Part shown: in pieces, positions 33,980 through 43,907 of the stretch | Numbering within the stretch: position 1 is the first letter of the stretch | How the letters are laid out: each line of letters begins with the position of its first letter | Assembly (NCBI GenBank): GCA_030407085.1 | Contig: CM059583.1 | Span: forward strand, 86,284,001 to 86,348,000 | Source of the DNA: Trichopria drosophilae | Lineage: Eukaryota > Arthropoda > Insecta > Hymenoptera > Diapriidae | Direction of reading: 5' to 3' | Length of the DNA: 64,000 bases | Program-made: the position numbers and the translations under genes | The notes under the pieces: model-generated | Told to the model about the DNA's origin: nothing | Databases searched by the model: none | Seen by the model: the letters and a program-made list of their open reading frames with translations, nothing else

Positions 33980-34844
33980 TTATAAAAACATTGCCATCTC
34001 TCGCTCAAACGCGCTTATAACCTGCGTTATTAGCAGCAAGTTTGGCTTTTTAAAGCAAATTGTAGGTCGATGAGGGCAAAAACTCGTTGACGTACACAGT
34101 TTTGTCGGCGTTACCATCTTTAGATAATTCCGGGAATAGTTCCTGGACTGTAATTTTCCCCAACTTACGTTTTGTTTCGACAATAAAATATCGAACGTTG
34201 ACAGATTTAAGGCGTATTTTCAAGGAGAAATACTGTGTAGGAGTTGTCAAACTGGTAGCAGTAGAATAGGAGGTCGATGGTCGATTATGTTCGATTTTTT
34301 CGATTATTAAAATGTCGCTCAAAACTAAACCAGGAAATTTTAAATGGGAGAGCACGCGGAGCATAATGTCATTACACGACAGAGAGCATCGATTTGGGAT
34401 ACCGTTTACTATAAGGTATGTAGTTGGTCGTGCAAGGGCATGGCTCTTCTTCATATATTCCACATCCGATTTGAGAGCATTGCATACAGCGGTGTTCTGC
34501 TGTACGGCAGATGCTAAATTCGAAAGATCGGTTCGAATATCATTAGTATCGGTTCTAACCCGCTGAAGAAGAGAGGACGGAGTAGGGAGCGCGAGGAGAG
34601 ATGCGTCACGCGCGACAACAGTAGTTGCTACGGTAGGCGGCGGAAGAAGTAAGTGTGACAAAGAGCGCACACAACAAACGGATTCCGATTCATCGCGTAT
34701 GTAGAGCCGTCCGCAAGACTCATGAAAACACATTTCGCAAACGGGACCCGTGACGAAATCGATTACAGACTTGTAGCACTTTGCACAAATTACGTGAACA
34801 GCTACGTTATGGTCCGATTTGCTGTTACTTCGAGTTTTCGGCAT
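33980..34844 (-). pseudogene. CR1/L2-like LINE copy B, ORF1 (nucleic-acid chaperone-type protein)
   Basis: The frame starts at an ATG at 34844 and is open for 264 codons. It begins with a cysteine/histidine finger (CAKC...CEMCFHESC...CC; PHD/RING-like), as in ORF1 of CR1/L2-type LINEs. A predicted coiled-coil stretch (TDTNDIRTDLSNLASAVQQN) and a TTYLIVNGIPN segment follow. Near the end TVYVNEFLPSST precedes a premature stop at about 34050; the frame then continues with VFIRKDVGTPELL, the usual C-terminus, so about 50 codons are cut off. ORF1 proteins coat the LINE RNA in the cytoplasm. Confidence 0.75.
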
Positions 34845-35212
34845 CGGATTTGGTACCTTGTAATATGTCGCTCGTCTTCAATTCAGTGTCGATGACAGTT
34901 GTTACTTGACATAGGCGGCTGACATATTACACCACGTGACTGGAGTGGACTTGCGCAGCTGACGTTGGCTCCGCGATCGCCGTTGACACGTGCCCGGTGA
35001 AAATCGTGGAAAAGATTTTATGATTTTCCAAAAAGGCACATTGTGGACCCACTAGATATTGTGACTCGGAAAAAACTTCACTAATCAGGTCCACAACTGG
35101 TGCACATCTTCTGGAATAACTTCTCGCTCCGGAGAATGCAGATATTCGTGAATAATAATCAAATAATGTGAAGCAAGAATTTGCACGTGTGACGTGTTTA
35201 CTCACCATAAAC
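34845..35212 (-). mobile_element. CR1/L2-like LINE copy B, 5' UTR
   Basis: Sequence between the ORF1 start and the GA tract at 35213. GC-richer than the surroundings, consistent with an internal promoter region, though no element can be named. The open frame here has no domain. Confidence 0.5.
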
Positions 35213-35231
35213 AGAGAGAGAGAGAGAGAGA
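35213..35231. repeat. GA microsatellite at LINE copy B 5' end
   Basis: A short GA run bounds LINE B on its 5' side, matching the GA tract at its 3' end (30823-30844). LINE B is therefore a near full-length insertion of about 4.4 kb into a GA repeat. Confidence 0.85.
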
Positions 35232-35384
35232 AATACAATCTATAATAAATAACTTACATTAAACTTTACAAGTCGTGAAAATACAGTATTCGAATATAAT
35301 GTTTTGCTCGTTTTTTTTTTATTATTTTAATTAAAAAAATTATTTTTTAATATCTTACCTGATAAACAAATATGACGCTAAATT

Positions 35385-36210
35385 TAAACTACCTATTGGT
35401 GCGGCAGATAAAATTGGAGGTCGTCTGCAAAAATTATGATTGTATTACGGCAATGACAAAGTCTAGAAAATAAGATATTTATTACTGTGATAAATAACAT
35501 TGGGCCAAGGCTAGAGCCTTTGGGTACACCAGATGTGATATGCTCTGTGTGAGATGTTGTGTTATGTAGGTCTACAATGGTGTGTGATCGATTTGTTAGA
35601 AATGAGCGGAACCATCTGAATGCTGGTTCCTGAAAGCCAATATTTCAGAGACAAGATAAGATTACAGAATGGCTTAAAGAGCCGTAGGCTTTGGAAAAAT
35701 CAAAGAGAACCAGAATCGTGACTTCCCCACAATCGATACTCAAACGGACATCGCCCATAGCATGTAACAATGCTGCTTGGGTGCCATGAAATCTACGAAA
35801 ACATAAAGATGGCTGTTAAACATGGGGTTGAGAACATAGGTTTAAGATGCACCATGGAAATATGACTAGGCGTGATTTTTGTATGACTTGATTTAAACTG
35901 TGTAAAACATCATAGTTATTACAGAGAAGTTGAATAATGGATGGGTGTTGGACAATAGCTGACGAATGATATCGTTGTGTGTCGCTAAGTCACACGACTG
36001 ATGAGACGAGAATATTTTGAGAAATGCGGGAAGGCAGACTGCGTAGACTGGTTTGTAAACCCTAGTCTCTAAAGGCAGGATCAAAGTTTGTTAGGACTAG
36101 GTTGTAGTAGACATGAATCAGCTAGGTAACGATTTTTAGCGGGTTTAACTGTACTTAATCTCACGCCATATATTTCGATATTGCTCTAAGAGATCATCAT
36201 CAGAGCTATT
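35385..36210 (-). pseudogene. CR1/L2-like LINE copy E, RT fragment
   Basis: On the minus strand this has high nucleotide similarity to LINE B through the RT palm (from the FADDTQ-equivalent at about 35430 back to the FDFSKA-equivalent at about 35690). From about 35830 to 36210 it matches the pre-RT linker, also shared with copy F at 43640-43900. A part is deleted between the two. No open frame is longer than about 60 codons. Confidence 0.75.
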
Positions 36211-36339
36211 ATCAATACGTAGTAGTTTATACCCTTACATATAGGGTATAAACTTGACTATATAATTAGTTACTCTTTTAAAAATGTTCATCTATCTAAT
36301 TCTAATACTGAAGTTAAACTTAGCCTTTTAAACTATTCG

Positions 36340-36699
36340 AGTGCTTCAAACCAATGGAAGTACGGCTTATTTCCTACGCTTGGTCTGTTCTAAACAAATA
36401 TGAGAAGAGGTTTGAACGAAAAGATGTGATGGTGGTGAGTGATTGTATATGACGAGGAAAAGAGTTCCAAAATTTGATAGCTGTGATTCAAAATGAGTTA
36501 GCGAAGATATTAGTACGTGGGGTAGGAAGTGAAAAACGAGAGTAATGATGACGAGATGATAGTCGAGGAAAAGTTACCGCCTTGACGCAACATTAATCCA
36601 GTTCGCTTTCTTACGATACTGCGTTAGTCTCTCATCACGCTGCAAGCGATATACATACCGAAAGGCAATGTTTGGAAGACGTTGCTGTTTGGTGTTGAG
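36340..36699 (-). pseudogene. CR1/L2-like LINE copy C, C-terminus
   Basis: On the minus strand this encodes RTNIFANSFWIT, matching copy D. It adjoins TTAA at 36700-36703, where a MITE separates it from the RT at 38088-38785. Confidence 0.75.
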
Positions 36700-36703
36700 T
36701 TAA

Positions 36704-38083
36704 CCCTTTTCGTCCCAAAAGTCCGGAATTTGGACACAACTTTCAACGATGTAACTTTTGTTCCAAACAACGTTCACAAAAATTGAAATAAGTCAAAATC
36801 GATAGATTTGGACCTCTTCTTTCAAATGCCGTGGTCAGAATCAGCCGGAAATTACAGAGAAAAAAGTTATGATCATTTTTTCGAAAAAATACTGATTTTT
36901 TCGACGTTTTTTCCCAATAATTGCGTTTTTTGACATTGAAAAGGGCAGTGCTGATCATTGCAAAACGTACTAATCGCGTCTTTTTGCTCAGACCATTCTT
37001 CTCCCGTCGAATTTTTTTCAAAAAACTAAATGGCGGCTTCAAGATAGCGTCTCCAAGTTGTAATTTTACATTTTCTCCCACAAATATTGATTATTTGACC
37101 GCGTAACGGTTCAAATCACGGAGAACTGGGATGAAAAAGTAATTATTATCATTTGTGAATACTTAGTCCTATCATGATTCATTCATAACCTCAAATTAGT
37201 CGTGAACAATGGGTTACTACCGATATTTTGTCTGATTTTTACTCAATTTGCAGGTCGCAGGTCAATCCACATCTTATAGTGCAACATAACTTTCAATATC
37301 TGCAATATTGATTTACAAAATACAAAACAAAACACAAAAGTAAAATACCTCTATTTCCTCATTGCCTCCACGTGTTTTGAATACAAAAAAATGAAAGTAA
37401 TAACATTAAAATAAAAAAAAATGAAGAAAAGTTTTTTAAAAATAAAAAAAAGTCGAACTGTACTAAAATTTTAGGTTATAACCCGATAATTAATAGGTCA
37501 TAAGGGTATATGGTCATTTTTAATTTCACAAATGAGTAATGATACGGAAACGTCGAAAATTGTGTGAAAATTAGACAAATAATCGGTATAAACCCATTGT
37601 GTCTAATTAATTTGAGGTTATGAGGTTATGAATAATTCATGATGAGACTAGGTATTCACAAACGATAATAATTACTTTTTCATTGCAATTCTCCATGATT
37701 TGAGCCGTTACACGTTCAAATAATCGATATTTGTGCGAGAAAATTCAAACTTACAACTTACAGACGCCATCTTGAAACCGCCATTTTGTTTTTTGAAAAA
37801 AATCCGACGGGAGAAGAATGGTCTGAGCAAAAAGACGCGATTAGTATGTTTTGCAACGATCAGCACTGCCCTTTTCAATGTCAAATACCGCAATTATTGG
37901 GAAAAAATGTCGAAAAGCCCAGTATTTTTTTCGAAAAAATGACCATAACGTTTTTCTCTGTAATTTCCGGCTGTTTCTGACCACGGCATTTGAAAGAAGA
38001 GGTCCAAATCTATTTCAACGATGGAACAAAAGTTACATCGTTGAAAGTTGTGTCCAAATTCTGGACTTTTGGGACGAAAAGGG
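36704..38083. mobile_element. 1380-bp TTAA-type (piggyBac-like) foldback MITE
   Basis: TTAA flanks both sides (36700-36703, 38084-38087). The terminal inverted repeats start CCCTTTTCGTCCCAAAAGTC, and the arms remain inverted copies for more than 450 bp each, so the mirrored frames at 36921-37106 (+) and 37708-37893 (-) are near identical. LINE B has the uninterrupted counterpart (TAGTGTTAAGATATG at about 31487), which confirms TTAA as the target. There is no transposase. Confidence 0.88.
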
Positions 38084-38087
38084 TTAA

Positions 38088-38789
38088 GCTGGCAAGTCAG
38101 CGGTAACAAGGAATTCGTAATGGAGATGTAGAATAACCAACGAATTAACAAGCGGAAGCCTAATGGCTGAAGGAAGAAAAGTACCTTGATACCTTAACCT
38201 GTACGAGACACTGTCACCTGTCGAAGACACGGTGCTAATCTGGCGATACCACGTTAGATCGGAAGTAATTATTACACCCAGGTCCTTTCCTTCACGTGAG
38301 TAGGCTATTTCATCCGACCCACCGATGATCGACGGTGAGGTAATATCATTGATGTTAGCAAGATTTTGTAAGGGATCAAGGATAATGGCCTGTGTTTTGC
38401 GCGTATTTAAGGTGAGCCTGAAACCACGGGACCACTTTACTAATTCAGCAATATCGCTGTTGATATTGCGTATTGTTTCGCTTAAGCGATTTCTTGGTAT
38501 CCTTAGATAAAATTGCGTACCATCGACAAAAATAATCGTTGTATTACGATAATAATGTATCCTAGAAAATAGGGAACTGATGTCGATAATGAATAACATC
38601 GGTTCTATTCTCAAACCTTGGGGCACGCCAGATGTAATATACGCAGGGTCCGATAGCCATCTCAACGCTAGCTCATGAAATCCAATGTCTTGAAAACAAG
38701 GAGATTTTCCCAGTTCTCTATCCAATCGATGTACATTTTCTGCTTGGTGTACCCAATAGCTGCATTTATGGTAACATCTACACATGGCT
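38088..38789 (-). pseudogene. CR1/L2-like LINE copy C, reverse transcriptase
   Basis: A 233-codon frame carries ITSGVPQG, IIFVDGTQFYL (motif C, with the second catalytic Asp changed to Gly), LRLTLNTRKTQAIILD, GKDLGVIITSDLTWYR and RLRYQGTFLPSAIRLPLVNSLVI. Motif A is deleted at the N-terminal end. The catalytic change and the deletion make it dead. It abuts an I-type LINE at 38790. Confidence 0.85.
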
Positions 38790-39162
38790 CTGGACCTGTA
38801 AAAGGGGACGTGGAAGCTTCAGCGTCAGCGTCTTCATTCCCCTTAAGGCCGCAGTGTGCCGGTGTCCCGGTACCAATCCGAGGGTAATTTTATTTTTGTT
38901 CTTCGCTAACCTTTGCAGCGTGTCTTGGCAGTCCGACACTAATCTTAAATGAATTGCATATGCTGGAATTGCTTTGATAGCAGCTTGACTGTCTAACCAA
39001 ATGTTAATTTTTGCTTCTTTCATGCATTGTTCTCCAAATAACTCAGATCACTTTAAATGGCCACGACTTCAGCCTGGAAAAGGCTAGGTTGCTTCTCCAT
39101 AGAGATAGGTTGCCTTGTATAGGTACCAGAGATACCCTGTCCTAGCTTTCCACACCTCTCAC
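38790..39162 (-). pseudogene. I-type LINE, RNase H domain, distal part
   Basis: Minus-strand frames contain FQAEVVAI, then INIWLDSQAAIKAI and LGLVPGHRHTAALRG: the Glu, Asp and His motifs of an RNase H domain as found in I/Loa/R1-like LINEs with an extra RNase H. The first motif of the same domain (FTDGSKSE) lies at about 41390, beyond the 2.2-kb foldback element. A frameshift lies at about 39030. Confidence 0.8.
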
Positions 39163-41372
39163 AGCTTTGTGAACCGGGCATCCGACTTTTCGAAATTCAA
39201 AATGTGAAACGCTATTTCGATAGAGTTATGAATGTAGTTGAATGTAGTAGAACGAATTTCGTTTGTAGTTGCAGAAAGAAAAAGTTACAGGGGTCCAAAA
39301 AAGCCCAGCACCCCAGTTTCAAAAATTTTTTGTTTCAAATTTTTTTCCGACAGAAAATCGTTTGTAGTTGATTGCAGTGAAGGAATTTCCGTTTGTAGTA
39401 GACAGAAAACCGTATTATGATTAACAAATTTTTTTTTTTATATTTCAATTTTTTTAATTTTTAATTTATGTAAATGTATATTTATAGTCTGCATTGGCAA
39501 AATCACACTACTCACAGACAAAGTTAATACGAAAGTGTTGCAGCCCCCCCTGACCCTCCGCACACAAAACAGCCTCCGATTAAGAGTAACCAAAACAACC
39601 ATAAATATTAATTTCGTGCCCAATTGCTCTCAAAAGCAGTTTATTGCAAATTAATATATTCATAACAATTCGTAGTTTATTTAAGCAACCGCGGCAACTA
39701 TAAACAACTACAAACGTTTATTCAACATCTAATATGAATTACAAATCATGTCCTCGCGTTTAAATCATTAGTAGTCATATATTGAGCAACTGCAAACAAA
39801 TACAAACGTTCATTTCGTGTCTAGTATAAATAAAATAAAATGTCCCACAGTTTAAATCGTTTGTAGTAATTTTTTAAGTAACTACAAACCTTCGTTTCTT
39901 CTATAGTGTTACTCTAGAGACGAAATAAACGTTTGTAGTTGTTTGTAGTTGCTAAAGAAATTACTACAAACGATTTAAACCAAAGGATAATGCATTTTAT
40001 TAACACTACAGATGAAACGGACGTTTGTAGTAGCTTAAAAAATTACTACAAACGATTTAAACCATAGGACACTGCATTTTATTAACACCAGAGATGAAAC
40101 GGACGTTTGTAGTTGCTTAAAAAATTACTACAAGCGATTTAAACCCTAGGATATTGTATTTTATTAACACTACGGACAAAATAAACGTTTGTAGTTGTTT
40201 GTAGTAGCTTAAGAAATTACTACAAACGATTTAAACCGTAGGATATTATATTTTATTAACAGTAGAGATAAAAGGGACGTTTGTAGTAGCTTAAAAAATT
40301 ACTACAAACGATTTAGACCATAGGACACTGCATTTTAATTTCACCAGAGATGAAACGGACGTTTGTAATTGCTTAAAAAATTACTACAAGCGATTTAAAC
40401 CCTAGGATATGGTATTTTATTAACACTACGGACAAAATAAACGTTTGTAGTTGTTTGTAGTAGCTTAAGAAATTACTACAAACGATTTAAACCGTAGGAT
40501 ATTATATTTTATTAACAGTAGAGATAAAAGGGACGTTTGTAGTTGCTTAAAAGATTACTACAAACGATTTAAACCATAGGATATTGTATTTTATTATCAC
40601 TACAGACGAAATAAACGTTTGTAGTTGTTTGTAGTAGCATAAGAAATGACTATAAACGATTTAAACTGTGGGACATTTTATTTTATTTACGCTAGACACG
40701 AAATGAACGTTTGTATTTGTTCGCTATTGCTCAAAATATGACTACAAACGATTTAAACGCCAGGACATGAGTTGTAATTCATATTAGATGTTGAATAAAC
40801 GTTTGTAGTTGTTTATAGTAGCCGCGGCTGCTTAAAAAAACTATGGATTGCTATGAATATATTAATTTGCAATAAACTGCTTTTGAGAGCAATTGGGCAC
40901 GAAATTAATATTTATGGTTGTTTTGGTTACTCTTAATCGGTGGCTGTTTGGTGTGCGAAGGGTCAGGGAGTGCCGCATCACTTTCGCATCAACTTTGTCT
41001 GTGAGTAGTGGGATTTTGCCAATGCAGACTATAAATATACATTCACATAAATTAAAAATTAAAAAAATTGAATTATATAAAACAAAAATTAAAAATAAAA
41101 AAAAAATTTTTAATCATAAAACGGTTTCCTGTCTACTACAAACGGAAATTCCTTCACTACAATCAACTACAAACGATTTTCTGTCGGAAAAAAATTTGAA
41201 ACAAAAAATTTTTGAAACTGGGGTGCTGGGCTTTTTTGGACCCCCTTTAACTTTTTCTTTCTGCAACTACAAACGAAATTCGTTCTACTACATTCAACTA
41301 CATTCAGAACTCTATCGAAATAGCGTTTTACCTTTTGAATTTCGAAAAGTCGGGTGCCAGGTTCACAAAGCT
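39163..41372. mobile_element. 2.2-kb foldback element with internal satellite-like array
   Basis: Both ends read AGCTTTGTGAACC inward and remain inverted copies for about 550 bp on the left (to about 39720) and on the right (from about 40795). They enclose about 1.1 kb of tandem units. It splits the RNase H domain of an I-type LINE, whose motifs continue on both sides. Flanks carry a GAGAG-like short duplication, uncertain because the site is GA-rich. Mirrored frames at 39438-39623 (-) and 40893-41384 (+) share the start MGTKLIFMVVLVTLNR but are inverted-repeat shadows. No transposase is seen. Confidence 0.85.
39705..40800. repeat. tandem units with CGTTTGTAGT / ACTACAAACG palindromes
   Basis: About ten direct units of roughly 80-95 bp plus two units in opposite orientation, each with CGTTTGTAGT, a TTAA-containing spacer and the inverse ACTACAAACG followed by ATTTAAACC. 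A higher-order duplication of about 257 bp is visible: the pair of units at about 40123-40279 recurs at about 40380-40537. Every unit can fold into a hairpin. Confidence 0.85.
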
Positions 41373-41974
41373 ATCTCTCTCTGATTTGGATCCGTCCGTA
41401 AACCTATTTATTTCATTATTGCCCATTTGGACTTTATTTCCTTCCCATTCTTTCCTGTAAGGAATTTTTATATCCAATCCCCTATCGAACCGGACTGTTC
41501 TGGTGCATGCATCTGTGACGGCCGTCATGACATCGGGAAACTCCGTCTGGTTGAGGATACTTAGTTTCCCTTATCTTCCTTAGGAGCGGAGCCCGTAGCC
41601 GCTCCGAGTCTCACGGCTTCCCCTACTGCCACGTGTTGTACTTGCAGCTGTAGGACAGGACCTCACCACGCCCGTTGCACTGACACACGCCAACCTTTGA
41701 ATCTTTCTAAGGGCCGTTATGGCCCCCCTTTTCGAACCTTTGGCCACCAGACTAAGGCGGCATATGTGCTAATGGGTTTAACTATCGCAGAATGCCCCCA
41801 ATGGGTGATATCTGGTTTTAGTCTACAAGTATCCTCTCCTTTCAAGCCTGTACAGCAGGTCACACCCCTACTGTGGACGATAGTACTCCTCCTTGGGGAC
41901 ACCCCTTCACTGCTTTGATCTTGATCTCCGCAGCTTGTTCGAGCTCGTCGGTGCTGTTTATATTCGTAATTCAC
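41373..41974 (-). pseudogene. I-type LINE, RT C-terminus and start of RNase H
   Basis: The minus-strand frame at 41974-41717 ends with AIVKPISTYAALVWWPKV, a motif at the end of RT in I/Loa/R1-like LINEs. The frame at 41528-41373 has EINRFTDGSKSE, the first catalytic Asp of RNase H. It is interrupted at 41372 by the foldback element, and the domain continues at 39162. A frameshift lies between the two frames. Confidence 0.75.
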
Positions 41975-43639
41975 TCCTCTTCGCCCTCCTAATGTGCGAC
42001 ACGTAGTCCTCCCAGTTAGTGAGCCGCGGGTTTCTAAAGGAAGTTACATACAGCGTTTTAACGACGTCATCTCGGGGCCGGCTACCGACTCAGGTCGACA
42101 CTTTCACGTCCTCGTGGACGTGGCTCCAGGTGTAGTCCAGACGACGTGCTTCGCCCGTCCGAACAAATTAATGCCGGAGCCCGGCTGACTCGGGGTCTTT
42201 TCCCGACCCGCACTCGCACTCTGGAGAGCAAGAGAACTCGTCCCAGAGGGAGACGATTTCTCGCCTCCTTCCGCGCCTGAAAAGTGGGCTCAAAACTCGC
42301 GCACTGCAATCCGTCTTTTCGTCGACGAGAGGACAGGATGCATGCACGGGAGGGTGATTGCAGAAAATGTCGTCTTTCTTTATCTTACCAAATAAATATT
42401 AGTATTGCATTCAAAAAGCATCGGCTCGAGGCCACTTACAATTCACACTCTGGACCGGAGTGGTTCCTCGTGTCCGAAACGTCTCGCTCGATCTCCGTAA
42501 CTAGAAAGCGCGGCTCCTGCAGGCCCTTGAGGTTGTCTTGAATTTGAGCTGCTCGCACTCGCTCAAAAAAAGACTTAGATTCTACTCGCACTCGCAAAAC
42601 TTAACCAAAAACAATCGGCTGCACTCGTTCTAACTTATGTCTCGACTTTGAGGTCCGAGACCAGACTGAAGTCCGGACGTCTCGTTATCGCGCTCCGCGA
42701 CCATCGCGCCGACTCGTCTCGAGGGCCTTTTCTAAAGCTCGTTGCTTCGTACCGACCACTCTGTCGGTATATTACTGTCCACTCAGTCGGTATATTACCG
42801 TCTTTGCGTTGAGCTCCGAGGTTCCGAGAGGAGTATTGTAACCGGCGTGTTACATGATATTAAATCTTAAAGCGGCCTTGATCCGAGTGGGATGTGGTCT
42901 CGTCTGACCTCATTCTTTTTAGAGCGCCTTGTCGTTCCTGCCTGATGTCTTTAGCTGGCATCTTTTCCTCACTGAAGCGTATAGCCTCTTCAACTGTCTT
43001 CCCTTGTTTGAGGTGCCATTTAAACCTCTTCTTCCTGGAGGAGGACATTTTGACACTCTGCGTTCTAGGTGAAACCAATGAAGCCTCTTGAACCGTAGCG
43101 GCCGAAGTAAGTGTTTGAGGCCGACCTGACAGCGTCCTCTATATCACTGGAGACTGGAGACCAGAGGTCGCCTGGGGCCTATAGGCGTCTGGGGTAACGT
43201 CAGGGATGTGGGCGTCTGTGGGAAGGCTCGCGCCGTCTACCACCGATTCGCCGGCTGACAGTAGCTGTATATTATTTTTATATTTATTTTTATTCGTTAT
43301 AATTCATTTGAATTCCACGAGCAATGAGGGTCCGAACAATTCAGTCCGACGCAGTCCTCTTGCGTCGGTAAGGCTACTTTAAACCGGAAGTCGCCCGGTA
43401 TCCAGAGTCCACATACTTGCGACCCCCCCCCCCCCGATCTAGCAGGCTTAGGCGTATGTTGTCCCACCGTACCATAGGGATGTACTCATGGTACCTGGGT
43501 ACAAATGGCTCGATGCTTGGTCCGCGGGGTACGGATACTCTAGCCATATGCCAGTCTTGCGAATGGTAGTTGGCCTTTCCCCTATCCGCCATCTGGGGAC
43601 GCGCAAGGTAGCTTGCATGGCACTAGTTTTCCCGGAAGT
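41975..43639. other. GC-rich block, probably decayed LINE and SINE material
   Basis: Long GC-rich stretch upstream of the I-type LINE RT end. The minus-strand frame 43078-42860 reads RKKRFKWHLKQGKTVEEAIR and might be part of a LINE ORF1, but I cannot be sure. At about 42670-42730 the minus strand has GCGATGGTCGCGGAGCGCG, resembling the tRNA-like head of SINE family 2. A C homopolymer is at about 43424-43434. No complete gene. Confidence 0.35.
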
Positions 43640-43903
43640 TGCAGTTAAGTATGGTAGATAGAACATGAGGAAGGGCAAACTGGGCAGACTCATTTGTAAG
43701 TCCTAGTTTTCGAATGCAGGACCAAAGGTTGTTCAGGCTCGTTTGTTGGAGTATTAGGTCAGCTAAAAAATGATTTTTTGCTGCTTTTAATGCGTTTTTG
43801 ATATCACGGCGCATATTTCTATATTGCTCTAAAAGAAGCTGGCTGCACATTCGTTTCATATGCAGGTACAATTTATCACGTTCTATAATTCTAGTATGTT
43901 GGT
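43640..43903 (-). pseudogene. CR1/L2-like LINE copy F, pre-RT linker
   Basis: The minus-strand frame (LEQYRNMRRDIKNALKAAKNH ... LWSCIRKLGLTNESAQFALPH) matches the linker of LINE B (LFQEYKNCLRKLGLANRPSQSALSH). It is cut at TTAA 43904 by a DNA transposon and continues at 46601. Confidence 0.75.
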
Positions 43904-43907
43904 TTAA

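Noticed and set aside
36743..38151. Several open frames with similar proteins on both strands (FSRRIFFKK and mirror frames)
   Set aside because: They lie in the inverted arms of the TTAA MITE; similarity comes from the palindrome and no domain is present.
39705..40800. Possible CRISPR array because of regularly spaced short repeats
   Set aside because: The intervening sequences are also repeated, units are themselves palindromic, and the genome is eukaryotic; this is a tandem repeat.
40893..41384. 163-codon open frame in the foldback element
   Set aside because: It is mirrored in the other arm, AT-rich and shows no domain, so it is best explained by the inverted repeat.
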